A stretch of DNA of 38,416 nt from Chara braunii (taxonomy: Eukaryota > Streptophyta > Charophyceae > Charales > Characeae), in the NCBI GenBank assembly GCA_003427395.1, contig BFEA01000707.1:182940-221355 (forward strand), read 5' to 3'. The position numbers and the translations under genes are program-made. Positions 9,906 to 20,039 of this stretch are shown here, piece after piece. Position 1 is the stretch's first letter, and each line of letters begins with the position of its first letter. The notes under the pieces were generated by a model. That model searched no databases. It had not been told where the DNA came from and saw only the letters and a program-made list of their open reading frames with translations.

Positions 9906-10590
9906 GTCAAATTACGAAATGATCATCATCATTATATTCGCCAGCATTGTTCTCCTCGAATTCCTCGTACGAGTCGTGGCACTCGACGCTCGTGTATTTT
10001 AATGGCCAAATGTATTTTATTATATTTGATCATTGTTGTGACAATCCGTTGTTGCCTCATTGTAATTTTATTGTTCATCTTATCCGTCATCATAGTTGCC
10101 ATCGTTTTACTCCCGGGCGGTTTTGTGGTCGTGCCTATGACAATTTATTCAATTGAAATTGTTCTCTCCTTCTCCCTCGTGTTGCCATTTCAATGACGGA
10201 TAAGATGAACAATAAAATTGTCAAATTACGAAATGATCATCATCATTATATTCGCCAAATTACGAAATGATCATCATCATTATATTCGCCAAAATTTATT
10301 CAATTGAAATTGTCAAATTACGAAATGATCATCATCATTATATTCGCCAGCATTGTTCGCCTCGAATTCCTCGTACGAGTCGTGGCACTCGACGCACGTG
10401 TGTATTTTAATGGCCAAATGTATTTTATTATATTTGATCATTGTTGTGACAATCCGCTGTTGCCTCATTGTAATTTTATTGTTCATCTTATCCGTCATCA
10501 TAGTTGCCATCGTCTTACTCCCGGCCGGTTTTGTGGTCGTGCCTCATTGAAATTTTATTGTTCATCTTATCCGTCATCATAGTTGCCACG
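9906..10590. repeat. 406-bp period duplication with partial and inverted copies
   Basis: A block starting GTCAAATTACGAAATGATC at 9,906 recurs at 10,312 and both run about 230 bp through TCGTACGAGTCGTGGCACTC and TTTGTGGTCGTGCC. Between them are two short repeats of the first 35 bases (from about 10,222 and 10,257) and an inverted copy of the ATTTTATTGTTCATC segment near 10,195-10,220. A partial third 3' copy follows at 10,546-10,585. Open frames in this block recur only because the DNA recurs. Confidence 0.85.
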
Positions 10591-10936
10591 GTCGTTTTTG
10601 TTGTCGTTGTCCTTTTGTTCCTCGTGTCATTATAATTGTGATAATCGTGGTCATCCCACACCACCACCATTGATCTTCGTCGTCAATGTCGCCATCATCA
10701 GCATCGTCCTCCTTAAATTTCATTTTTATGCTTGCACTTAGAATAACATTGTTCATGCGTCTCTTATCAAATTTTTCTACCGTCCTTAGAGTCGTTTGCC
10801 CAACACTTGGTCCATCTACTGTGATCATTTGGCTTCGATCCCTGTGATTTTTTTGTGGTAGCATTGACATGTGTCAACCATGTTCGCCCAGGGATCAGTT
10901 TGACGAACACTGCTTCGAAGTCAACACCAGTAGTGT
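10591..10936. other. No recognisable gene
   Basis: Rich in GTCGT/CATCA trinucleotide words at first. Minus-strand open frames are low complexity (Asp- and Ile-rich) and are not called genes. Confidence 0.4.
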
Positions 10937-11612
10937 CACCTTTACCCTGACCACTGCTACCTTGGATGTACGACAAACTCCTACCTTCTCATCACGAAAA
11001 AAACTTACGTACGTTGTATACGAATACAACGTACGTACTTTGTGCAACAAATTTTGAGGTACAATTTTTTTTACGGCGACCCTTTACAGGGTAACCCTAG
11101 CCACTACAACCTTGGCTTTATGGCAGACTCCTATCTTCTCACCCCCAAAAAACTTGCGTACGTTGTATACGAATGCAACGTACATACGTTATGCAAGGTT
11201 CAACTTTTCTAGGGCGCCCTTTACGCGGTATGTTGTATTCAACGTACGTAGATTATACTGGAATTTTGGGTTCTGAGATGGCGGCCCTAGAATTTATGAG
11301 AGGACTCCGGCCTCATCTCTTTGATTGGAAATATATGCTGATTTCAGTGGGGGGAAAAAAAGAGACACGTGAATATTCTACTCTGTTTTTTTCCCTACCA
11401 GATTTTCTTAGGCAAAATAATTTTGTATTGCATTGTTTTTCGATTTGTTTTTTTTTTTGTTTTGAACGTTTTTAAAATAATGAAAAATGTTACAAATGCC
11501 AGAGACTTTGAATACAACGTACGTAGGTTATACTCTAATACAACGTACGTAGGTTGTACTAGAATGCAACGTATGTTGTATTCGAATACAACGTGCGTAC
11601 GTTGTATTTGAC
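10937..11612. repeat. Palindrome cluster on a duplicated 149-bp unit
   Basis: A unit beginning near 10,943 (CCACTGCTACCTTGG) recurs near 11,092 (CCACTACAACCTTGG). Each copy holds a palindrome: the first has 13-14 bp arms ACGTACGTTGTAT / ATACAACGTACGT around 11,006-11,037, and the second lies near 11,156-11,187. Further direct and inverted copies of the AATACAACGTACGT word occur at 11,225-11,250 and four or more times at 11,507-11,612, ending in another palindrome. The intervening 11,260-11,500 is ordinary. This could be nested foldback or MITE termini; no transposase is present. Confidence 0.8.
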
Positions 11613-12128
11613 CATACGTTCTATTCGAAAAAGAAAAAAAACGATTTCTATAAGTCTGATTTTCACAGGAATTGGCGGAACAGTCGTTATAACAACCTCT
11701 GTCTTTGTCATCATGCTGATAATCTCTTCTTTGCTGGTTTGACAAGCGGCCTGATATTCGTGAAGTGAACACGGAGTAGGTTGATCTAAGGCCCGCCTTA
11801 ATCGACTCTATTCGAGTAACTCTCTAATCGAAAATTTGCAGTTTTTTTTTTACTATCTTTTTCTTCTTGGCATAGAAGAATTTGGTGAATCAATGGTTTT
11901 CTCTTATAGATTTACCATGGGTTGATCAATATCCCCTTATCTTTCCTTGCTACTCTCTTGTGTGGCTGGCTAGGAAGTAGTTGTCAAGATGTCATGGCTA
12001 GAGCCATTAGAGCCAAATATGTGTTTGACGCCGACATTGCAAAATACTTTGGTTGGATCAACACTTCGTGCTTCTTGAAAAAGTTAGACACATATCATGT
12101 GATGAGGAATCAGACTCCTACTAATTTT
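11613..12128. other. No recognised gene; AT-rich toward the cox2 fragment
   Basis: A plus-strand open frame beginning near 11,922 runs into the cox2 match, but its first ~69 residues do not resemble Cox2. They could be read-through of intron or unrelated sequence. Confidence 0.35.
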
Positions 12129-12200
12129 CTACATCATGATATCTTTTTTTTCTTGATGGTGATTTTGATCTTCGTGTTATGGATGTTGGTTCGTATTTTG
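12129..12200 (+). pseudogene. cox2: Mitochondrial cox2 fragment (cytochrome oxidase subunit 2)
   Basis: Translation gives LHHDIFFFLMVILIF followed by VLWMLVRIL, which matches the first transmembrane helix region of plant mitochondrial Cox2, the copper-binding subunit of complex IV. Only about 24 residues are present. The usual upstream segment (QDAATPMMQGIID in plants) and the downstream WHFHYK segment are missing. The match stops at a TGA preceded by TTTTGTGAGA; GTGAG would be tolerable as a group II intron 5' end, so this may be an exon bounded by introns rather than a random break. It sits in AT-rich DNA and is most likely a nuclear insertion of mitochondrial DNA. Confidence 0.75.
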
Positions 12201-13080
12201 TGAGAATACGATTTTGTCACATGGAGGAGTTTATATTTTGATTACATGTTTTTTCTTATCAAAAATAAAAATAAAAAAAAATCACTCAAATCATGCACTT
12301 TGGTTTTGAACAAAATATAGGCAACGAAAGGTTGTGTTGTTTACGAAGTATTAATCAATTACATGAACCTACTTTTCAATCTATTTGTGGAAGTAGGTTA
12401 TCAACAGGAAACCACAAAAAAGTATGGTCGCTCACCCTAGTCAGTGACCGCCGAGCTATTTAGGATCCTGAGAGACTTGGCGCGATAATTTTTTCAATCA
12501 AACAACAGAGTGTCTTGCGCCTTTGACCTTCCATGCTTAGGGAGCGATTTGGTTATTATTTAGTGTTTGATGATTGATTTTTAAGAGTTTCTATGAAATC
12601 AACTATCACGGTCGTCAATAAATAAAAGATATAAAACAAGGATTTTGGGTTGCCCAACCTAGGGTCTCATCGTCTGCATACAAAAAAATAAACATGACTA
12701 CCGAACCGCCCCATCCTAGGGGTACGTCTAGTTTTTGGTCGACACAATCAGATGCAAGCAGAAGGAACCATTATAATGAAATTATTTATTTATTTTTCCA
12801 CACATCCTTTTCTCTTAGTTCAAATAGATACATAATCTGAATTTCACGCATTTCTCATGTTTTCCTAGTTCATAATGAATCCTTAAATAAGATGCAAAAT
12901 AAAGTAAAACAGTTTCAATCGTATTCTCAGTCAAATATAGAAGGTAGTAGAATTAGAGGAATACGGGATCACACTTGCAAAACGAAGTTATAGTTGAGTG
13001 TTCCCTGCATCTAGAACCAAATCCGAGCTCCGACAGAGCTCCGACAATCGGTGGGCTGACCTCCTACAAGGTCTTGCTAC
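12201..13080. other. AT-rich sequence, possibly organelle intron or spacer
   Basis: Continues from the cox2 fragment with low GC and no open frame of note. A small GC hairpin (CCCCATCCTAGGGG) lies near 12,708-12,722. No group II domain V could be confirmed by eye. Confidence 0.35.
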
Positions 13081-13083
13081 GGA

Positions 13084-13527
13084 TTACGGGTTTCCAATCC
13101 CGCATTTCGCTTTCCTCTCCGAACCAGTTGGATTAGACTTTGAGTAAGAGAGACAAAGATAGATGTCATTGAGTCTCTCAGATACAAGACAGGTGCTCTC
13201 AGACTCATGTGAGAAGGCTTTGCAATCTTCAATCGCCTGAGTGGCCTCTAATGGCGACAAAAAAAACGCAGTGAAGATGGTCGAATTACAACCCGCATGC
13301 AGAGTACCAGTCCGGACAGTCCCTTGACAGACCTCCAAGTCATAGCCGTGACCCCCTTTATCCAGACCGTAGCTACGCAGCCTAGGAAGGTTGCGTTTGA
13401 ATAGAGCCCACCCCTGTGCTCTATTCAAAATGTAGGCTAAAAATGTGGCAGAATCCATCAAAACAACACTGGGCTCAATAGTTATGCATAACAGCGATGT
13501 GGAAAAATATTGCACGTTGCAAAACAC
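13084..13527 (-). other. Unrecognised 147-codon open frame
   Basis: A continuous minus-strand frame of 147 codons without recognisable domain, repeat or membrane segment. It lies in otherwise non-coding DNA and no splice sites or promoter can be tied to it. It may be chance. Downstream (13,530-13,870) the plus strand has many CACAACG and GTGCAC words but no gene. Confidence 0.15.
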
Positions 13528-13978
13528 AGTAAATTATAGCGTCGTGTGACAATGCACAACGAAGCGCAAAACATAACATGATACAATACAGCGCCTTTGC
13601 GTAGCCAAGACTTAGTGATGCACAACGTAAACCACAAATATGTGCAACTGCCACAGCGCCGTGCTTAGTGAGTACTCAGCAATGTGCACGACAATGCGCA
13701 CAACGATATGCAAAGTTGGATGCTTAGCGAAGCCTAGTGACAAAAGAAAACACAACGAGATACGACGTGCACAACGGGTCAGCGCCGCACACCATCAAGC
13801 ATAGTGAAAAACAATAATGTGCGCTGCGGCGCCCAAGAAATAAACAACGATAGTAGGAAGGCATATGTGGGTGTCGATCTCAACAACAACGGACGATAAA
13901 CGAATGTCGATCACAATAGCAACAAAGTATCAGCGTCGATTCAACGGATGTCAACCACAATGACAACGAAGTACCAGC

Positions 13979-14134
13979 GGATGTCGACCACAACAGGTAC
14001 AAGAGGATGTTGACCACAACAGGTACAAGTGGATGTCGACCACAACTGATACAAGCGGATGTCGGCCACAATAGGTACAAGCGGACGTCGACCACAAAAC
14101 GTACAAGCAAATGCCGATAACAACAGGAATGAAG
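13979..14134. repeat. 26-bp minisatellite, six units
   Basis: Consecutive 26-bp units begin at 13,979, 14,005, 14,031, 14,057, 14,083 and 14,109, with consensus GGATGTCGACCACAACAGG then TACAAGC. Degenerate units precede the array from about 13,870. Because 26 is not a multiple of three, similar peptide words appear in all three frames, so the Cys/Trp-rich minus-strand open frames here are artefacts. Confidence 0.9.
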
Positions 14135-14209
14135 TACCCAGGGATGTCGACTATCCATACCACCGCTTTGACCAGGCATGTGCCCTCACATCAAACCTCT
14201 TCTCCGCAG

Positions 14210-14283
14210 ATCGTGGTTGGGGGTATGCCCGTGTAGTTCCTAAAGACGACAACCTTATGAAGATAACTGCCTACACGATGCAA
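14210..14283 (+). other. Possible internal exon
   Basis: A pyrimidine tract and CCGCAG acceptor (ending 14,209) precede 74 bases that are followed by CAA|GTAAGC and a long C/T-rich stretch. One frame reads RGWGYARVVPKDDN then LMKITAYTMQ, which looks protein-like and is faintly reminiscent of the C-terminal region of purple acid phosphatases; I am not confident of that. No flanking exons could be linked. Confidence 0.25.
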
Positions 14284-14839
14284 GTAAGCCCATTTCCTGC
14301 CCTTTTCATTTCCTCACTTTCTCTGCTCGCTCTGTCTCAATTTCCTTTCTCTTCAACCGTTATCTTCCTCTCCTACTTCTCTCCTACTCTCGCATCCGGG
14401 AGCTCGTTCCACCTCCTGTCCCTGCTTCATCAACATTCAGTCCTTACACCTCATACCTTTGTCAGTCTATCCCTTGTTTGTCTCCTATCGTACGAATGTA
14501 CCTAGCCGTAAACACGATCAGGTTAGTTCGAAAGTTAGACTCAACGAGCATTCAAGAGCAGCTCGATGACGATCTTGTGGACAGTCAGCATCTCTAACGA
14601 CTGCCATCAGGATCAAGAGGAACTACAATGAGCGTAAGCGTAATTGTTGATGATTGTGGAAAGCACGATCGGGATCAAGGTGGCGTGTGGCGCCCGAACC
14701 CTGATGATTTTCATGACAAGATGAAGATGACGACAAATGAGGATAAAAACCAATCCGCTCCACTCCTCACGAAATGTGCAAAAAAATAAAAATGGATCTT
14801 TCGCTAGATTATGGGAAGATACGCCGTTGTTTCCTGCAG

Positions 14840-14893
14840 TGACCTGCACCGTAGCTCGATCGCCAACTCATGTCGCATCGTCACTTTCCAAAG
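14840..14893 (+). other. Possible small exon
   Basis: Fifty-four bases lie between a TTTCCTGCAG acceptor and a consensus AAAG|GTAAGT donor. The length is divisible by three and one frame is open. With the candidate exon at 14,210 this hints at a spliced plus-strand transcript, but no product can be named. Confidence 0.2.
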
Positions 14894-14903
14894 GTAAGTA
14901 TAT

Positions 14904-14907
<4 letters not shown>

Positions 14908-14938
<31 letters not shown>
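14908..14938. repeat. (CT)n microsatellite
   Basis: About fifteen CT repeats immediately follow the candidate splice donor at 14,894. Confidence 0.95.
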
Positions 14939-14939
<1 letters not shown>

Positions 14940-14940
<1 letters not shown>

Positions 14941-16220
14941 AGTTGCTATCCTCTGCCTTAGCCGGACGGTATCTGGTCGTACTGACGACAAGATTTAATC
15001 CAGTGGCATCGACCACCTGGAAAGGGATGAAGAATGTGATTGCAAGAATGAGCTTGAAGATCACGGTCGCGAGGAGTATGATGACGATCCGCTGAAGTTG
15101 GAGGCCACCACTACAACGAGCAGCTCGGCCAGAACAGCCGCTATGTCGAGCGTGACAGAAAACCCGTCCGCTGCACAACTTACCCAATGCTAAATAAGAA
15201 TGAATCTCCCCCAAAACATGAGAAAATACACCCTTCCTTCAATGCTCCTTGTGCCAAATGCAGCTGCTCACCAAATGTACAAAATGGAAGTGAATCTTCC
15301 GTTCGAATGCAAAAGGATTCACTTCATCACACATAACCCAAGGATGGATCTGCAGCTAGAACCCGGCCCGATGCATTCCCCAGTAATTGCAATCACCGGA
15401 TCGAGACGCTCACGCGAGCGAGGCCGCGATTTGCCCGATGACGACTACGATCATGATGATGAAGAAGACCGCGTGGCTAATGCCACATGGATTGCAACTG
15501 CAAGCACTAGTAGCAGCGATCACGCCCCCCTTCCAGCATCTTTTGCAAGTGGAAGTAGATTTTCCTCCATGGGTAGGTGCATCCCGTTCTAGTTGCCTTG
15601 CTCTTCGTTTCGCTTGCTCCGCCTGACACCGCTCGATTTCACTCTTCAAGGAAGGTAAATTGTCTCCCTCCTCTCTTTCCTACCTACTCTCTCCGTTACG
15701 TGGAGATCGGAGCCATGCCACCATCTCGACGAGCAGCAACGGCACAACCTCTGGTCGAGCATTCAACAACTCTAGCAAAAATGAAAATGAATCTTCCGCT
15801 AAAACAAATTCATCGCCATAATGCAACACGACTTCGCCTAGGGTCATATAAGCCTTCACTTGCCACTCTCTCCTTCCACTCTCAGCCTCCACATCGCTAT
15901 TTACCTCCTTTTTCGTACTCCGCCAACTGGATAGATTAGTGCAACTCCTCCTTCTGTTAACTTGGCAGCGCTTCGCTCCATAGGCTCCGTCAACAAGGTT
16001 TTCGACTGTCCACGACCTCCTGTCTTATGTAGTCTATAGATTCATCCTAAAAGGATAAGGATGGGACATGGCCATTCGAAACAACGCCTGGTAGTCGATC
16101 TCATTTAGTTCGAGATCATATCGCCCAATCTGCACCTACCTGCAGTCGTGGTCGAATTCGACCCATTAAAACACTAGAAAGCTCACCCTCCTACACCTAC
16201 CGGAGGCCAAACTTTGGCCC
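14940..16220. other. Uncharacterised; no recognised gene
   Basis: Short plus-strand open frames (for example 15,200-15,592) contain Asp-rich low complexity and no known domain. Related ATGAATCT / GGATCTTTCG-like words recur near 14,790, 15,200, 15,290 and 15,790, suggesting decayed local repeats. Confidence 0.35.
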
Positions 16221-16265
16221 GTCCTTCAGTAGTTCGTGGGTGTACTGACTGAGCTAGGCCCATTG
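16221..16265 (-). repeat. tRNA-like A-box repeat, inverted copy
   Basis: The minus strand reads CAATGGGCCTAGCTCAGT, then CACCCACGAA and CTACTGAA, clearly the same family as 6,204-6,249 with a 4-nt length difference. It includes the A-box TAGCTCAGTCAG. Confidence 0.5.
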
Positions 16266-16269
16266 ATTC

Positions 16270-17500
16270 CTTCACTCTCGATACCGGTACAGGTCTCAGG
16301 CTTAGTCCTGAAAACATGACTTTACTAAGAAGAAAAATAAAGAAATAAAAATTGTCAAAGGGGGAGCAGGGGAATTTGTGGGCACTCTCTTGATCCCGTC
16401 AGTCGGGCCCGCGCTCAGAATCACCCTAAAAAACCAACGGGGATCACGAACCGCAACTCCATCACCAGCAGGTCTTGATCCTTATATCCGTAGCTTGGCA
16501 GTCTTATGTTATGACCTATAATGTTAGGATCATAGCTGGATGTAGCAAGCGCAGACTCCCTTATAAAGAGTACCTTCCCTTCTCCTAGGCATGTCGAACA
16601 ACACTAAAGGTCGCATTTTGGCCTATTGGTTATTTCTAAAGGCACACACACCCGCCCCCGGCCCCCTGCTGCTTGGAGGGGCCGGCCTTAACTGCGGTTG
16701 CCGTGCATATGACAAGGTCGCACTGCCATAAAGAAATTTGACTCTCTCAATTGGCTATTCCCTCGAAAAGACTGCACTTTTACTATCCCAAAGTCGGGAA
16801 ACCCTGACTTTTAGTCGCACCACATCCTGCTCCTGCCAACCTTTTCAAGGTTGTCGGCAGCCTCTACCGTCGACCAGAACATGGTCAAACTAAGTCCTCA
16901 CGCACTCTACACTCCACAGACCCAAACGCCGCCTCCGGTAAGTCACCAAAAATCACCTCAGGCCACGATTCTGATAACTAACCTTGATGTGGCCCATCAA
17001 AACATCGGTCGCTGCCCGAACGCACTCAGTGCGTGCGCGATGCTAATCAACATTTTAACCTTTCTCTGTCTTGCGTTGTTGGGTGAGGTCCTTAATTACA
17101 GCATCAACTCACTAAATGATCAGACGTCTGCCTAAAACTGTGCGTCCCCCAAAGCGCACGCTCACACACTCTCTGATCTAACCATATGCGCACTTGCCAT
17201 TCCGACTTCTAAGAGGTGGTTGCAGGTTGCGCAAAGATGTGCTACTCTCCCAAGTATCATCAAAAATACATCTCGTCGGAGATGCAAAAATACGCACAAA
17301 TACCCATGTAGGGGTATTTGTGTCGATAACGCCTAGCAACCAATCTAGTAACAAGAAGCCACACAAAATGTAAGCGAGATTTCAGCATCGCCATGCCAAC
17401 CTGACTTCCTCTATGACAAAAACGCGAAGGAGCCATAAATTGCTGCAGACTATCTTCTAATTTTTCTCAAACACCTGCTCAAATCTACAATGATTAGATG
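16270..17500. other. No recognisable gene
   Basis: Mixed sequence with a GC hairpin (GGCCCC...GGGGCC) near 16,657-16,682. A 94-codon plus-strand frame at 16,851-17,135 has no recognisable domain. Confidence 0.35.
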
Positions 17501-17507
17501 AAAAGTC

Positions 17508-17568
17508 AAACAAAAACATCAAACAAAATCTCACTAAACTAAACAAAAACATCAAACAAAATATCACT
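17508..17568. repeat. 28-bp direct repeat, 33-bp period
   Basis: AAACAAAAACATC followed by AAACAAAAT.TCACT occurs at 17,508-17,535 and 17,541-17,568 with one mismatch. Confidence 0.85.
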
Positions 17569-18083
17569 GAACTATGATGATCATCACACTATGCCACAAA
17601 TCACAACACCCGCATGGAACGTATGGTATACCATTAAAGATGACAATGAGTCAGACATGAAAACCGACAAAAGACGGTTATCATCACCATCTGCTGGGTC
17701 GCCCTCTGCCTTATCTGATGTCCTCTCAGGGATGCGCCCTCCCTCGATACGTGGTTTAAGCTATGATTCTACTGTGACGAATCTCCGTGATAGCTGCCCT
17801 GCCCATCTCCACCCTCCATGGGCATATCGTCTGTCCCCTTCGTCTTTGTGTGAGTGAGGGGTCCGTCGGAGAGCTGGCTGGAAAAAGTCGCTTAGGCTCT
17901 GCAAAAACAGGACCAACCACGTGTACCAAAGGACCCATCCCCTGTCTCCCTGCCCTGCTAGCGAAGGTAGATGCTTGCACCATCCCGGGACTCACTGTGT
18001 GGTCTGTCCGCCACGAGTACTGGGATGCCCGCCAACGATTCTCTTTGTCACTTGTCCTGTGGCTCACCACGATGCCACGGGTG

Positions 18084-19326
18084 TCAGTGCTGACCCGATG
18101 GGATCACAGACTCCTCTGCGTGACCTCTCCCAACACCAACGCTAGCGAGACAGGATGCGCCACCTACTTGCCCTCCACAATCGCCGCCGCCTTGTCCCAC
18201 TCCGCCACTCCCACCAACTCTGCCAGAAATCGCCTCTCTCGCTGCCACCGCACAACCAATGTGGAAATAACGCCGCAGTGCACCCTGTTGCAACTCGAGA
18301 ATGCCTCTCCCACCCTCGTTGATGTAGAAGACTTTGGGTGCACAGGGAGAAAGCCATGACTAGGGATCCTCCTCCACTTGACCTTGTGTCGGCCAAGCGT
18401 CACGTCTACATCGACGGCGTCGCTGCCCAAAAATCTCCCGCTCCAATTACAAACTCCCTCAGACTATACCTCCGATACCACGTGCCACGGTGCCAGTCCA
18501 TCCTTCTGATGAGTGCCCCCAATGACATGACCCTCCTCATGTGGGGCCGCCTCTATCGCCCCCTCCGCAGGTGGGGCCCTGGGTGCCCTCTACAGCAGCA
18601 CCCTTGGGCCTCAGGCGCTGCGCCCTCACAAGTGTGCCCTCGGGTGTTGCGCCCCATGCAAGTGCGCCCTTAGGTCATGGCGTTGCTCGGGCCTGTTCCC
18701 GAGGCAACTCTACCCTCAGCTGCATTGCTGGAAGGTGTGGCCTCAATATCTGGCGCCCTGCTCTTTGCAGGCGCGTCCTCAATATCTGGCGCTGCTCCCT
18801 CCGCAGCTCCACCACATTCATCTCCTCGAGGGCCCACCATCTCCAACCACTGTCTCTCATCCATTTCCCGCGCATGCTGCTGCGTCTACTCGCACACATC
18901 CAGCAGATCCTTTGCCCTTTTCTCTATCCTCCCAATCAATGCGAGCCTGTCGCTCTGTGACGAACTATTTTCTGTGATCGCGCGACTTTCTGCGCGAAGC
19001 TGCTTGGGGAAATACGACGGGTCGGATGGGTGAACTGTGGGAAGATGGATCGGGCGGGCAAATTGCATGAATGTCCTTGTTTCTTTTCGTTTTCTGCTGG
19101 AAGTTGTTGGATCGGTGTCGGGAAAATCCCGGCCAACGATTGGGTGGCCGCGCCATGACGAGCGCGAGAAATAACTGTACCATAGCTTCTTTCTTGTTCT
19201 GCTGTGAGCACTGGGAATTTTGGCACGATCATCGCACAGGGATATCGTTTTTGAATTTTCAACTGATGTCGAGCCCCCACGGGCTCGCGGAATTGTTTTT
19301 CTCTTTTTTAGAATTTCCTTTTGCAA
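18084..19326 (-). pseudogene. Unrecognised decayed coding region
   Basis: One minus-strand frame runs from 19,326 to about 18,390 with stops at 18,886-18,888 (TAG), 18,670-18,672 (TAA) and near 18,554. Text either side of the first stop looks continuous and helical (IEKRAKDLLDVCE, stop, TQQHAREMDERQWLEMV), followed by an acidic Ala/Gly-rich linker with two PDIE words and then RRYSLREFVIGAGDFWAA. Beyond 18,400 the protein-like sequence continues in another frame. The first two stops fit a Gln codon. I do not recognise the family. An intron or a transposon accessory gene are possibilities. Plus-strand open frames over the same DNA are less convincing. The region 17,590-18,080 upstream on the plus strand holds no recognised gene. 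Confidence 0.35.
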
Positions 19327-19339
19327 TTAGGACTTAGGA

Positions 19340-19958
19340 TAGGAATTTAGGTACACTTAATTTTGCTACGTCGCGCTTGCTCGCATCCTGCTGCGCTGGG
19401 AACTGGGCTCTGACTGGATCGCGCTCTTAATCTTGTGCAACTGTCGTTTTTGTCGGGCGCAATTGTAACTGTATCCTTCTTCCTTCTTGGTTTCCTTGTG
19501 TTTGCCCGCCTTCTCCTTCTTCCTCGCCTTGCATACTATGTTCTAATTGGTTGGAGCGCCTACATAACTGAATCGATGTTTGGAGTGTGGCTACGACCCC
19601 CGCGTCGCGGCCTGGCCATGCAGACGTAGGCACTTCCTCTCTTCTCCTCTTATCCACCTGGGTTAATCCCGTACCTTTCGCGCAAGCATGCATGCTATAA
19701 ATTCTGCAAGCGCGATTAAATTTCTCTCTAAGAATTTCGAGGTTAGCGCCATCAGTGGGGGTCGGCTAACGAGCAAGTTTGGAAGGTGAGTGAGTGTGAG
19801 AGTTGGGCGATCCGATGAGCTGGTATCGGGTATGTGGGGTTGACGTGTGGGGCCACGACGGACTGTGGCGCACTGGTGAACTTGGTTTGCATGCTCGAAC
19901 CAAGCGGGGTGACAACTCTGTGTTGATGCGAGGCGACGAACTGCCCGCATCGGGAGCG

Positions 19959-19960
<2 letters not shown>
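19340..19960. other. No recognised gene
   Basis: Moderately GC-rich. A TATAAAT word lies near 19,697 on the plus strand, but the downstream open frame ends in an Arg-Glu run encoded by the GA microsatellite and is not credible. Confidence 0.4.

Positions 19961-20019
<59 letters not shown>
19961..20019. repeat. (GA)n microsatellite
   Basis: About 29 GA units sit just left of the point where gypsy RNase H similarity ends (~20,040). The repeat may have grown at or near the truncation junction. Confidence 0.95.
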
Positions 20020-20020
<1 letters not shown>

Positions 20021-20039
20021 AATCGTGGGTGTGGGATAA

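Noticed and set aside
10304-10582. Repeated membrane-protein-like open frames at 9,947-10,196 and 10,304-10,582.
   Set aside because: They arise twice only because the 406-bp block is duplicated, in AT-rich DNA with no other coding evidence.
13979-14134. CRISPR-like regular repeat array.
   Set aside because: Units are contiguous with no unique spacers; the host is eukaryotic.
13880-14179. Cys/Trp-rich minus-strand proteins with repeated words.
   Set aside because: The 26-bp minisatellite produces the same peptide words in all three frames, showing no coding selection.
19803-20039. Plus-strand open frame ending in Arg-Glu repeats, with a TATAAAT word upstream.
   Set aside because: Half of the product is the GA microsatellite and the rest resembles nothing known; the DNA to its right is the truncated gypsy element.
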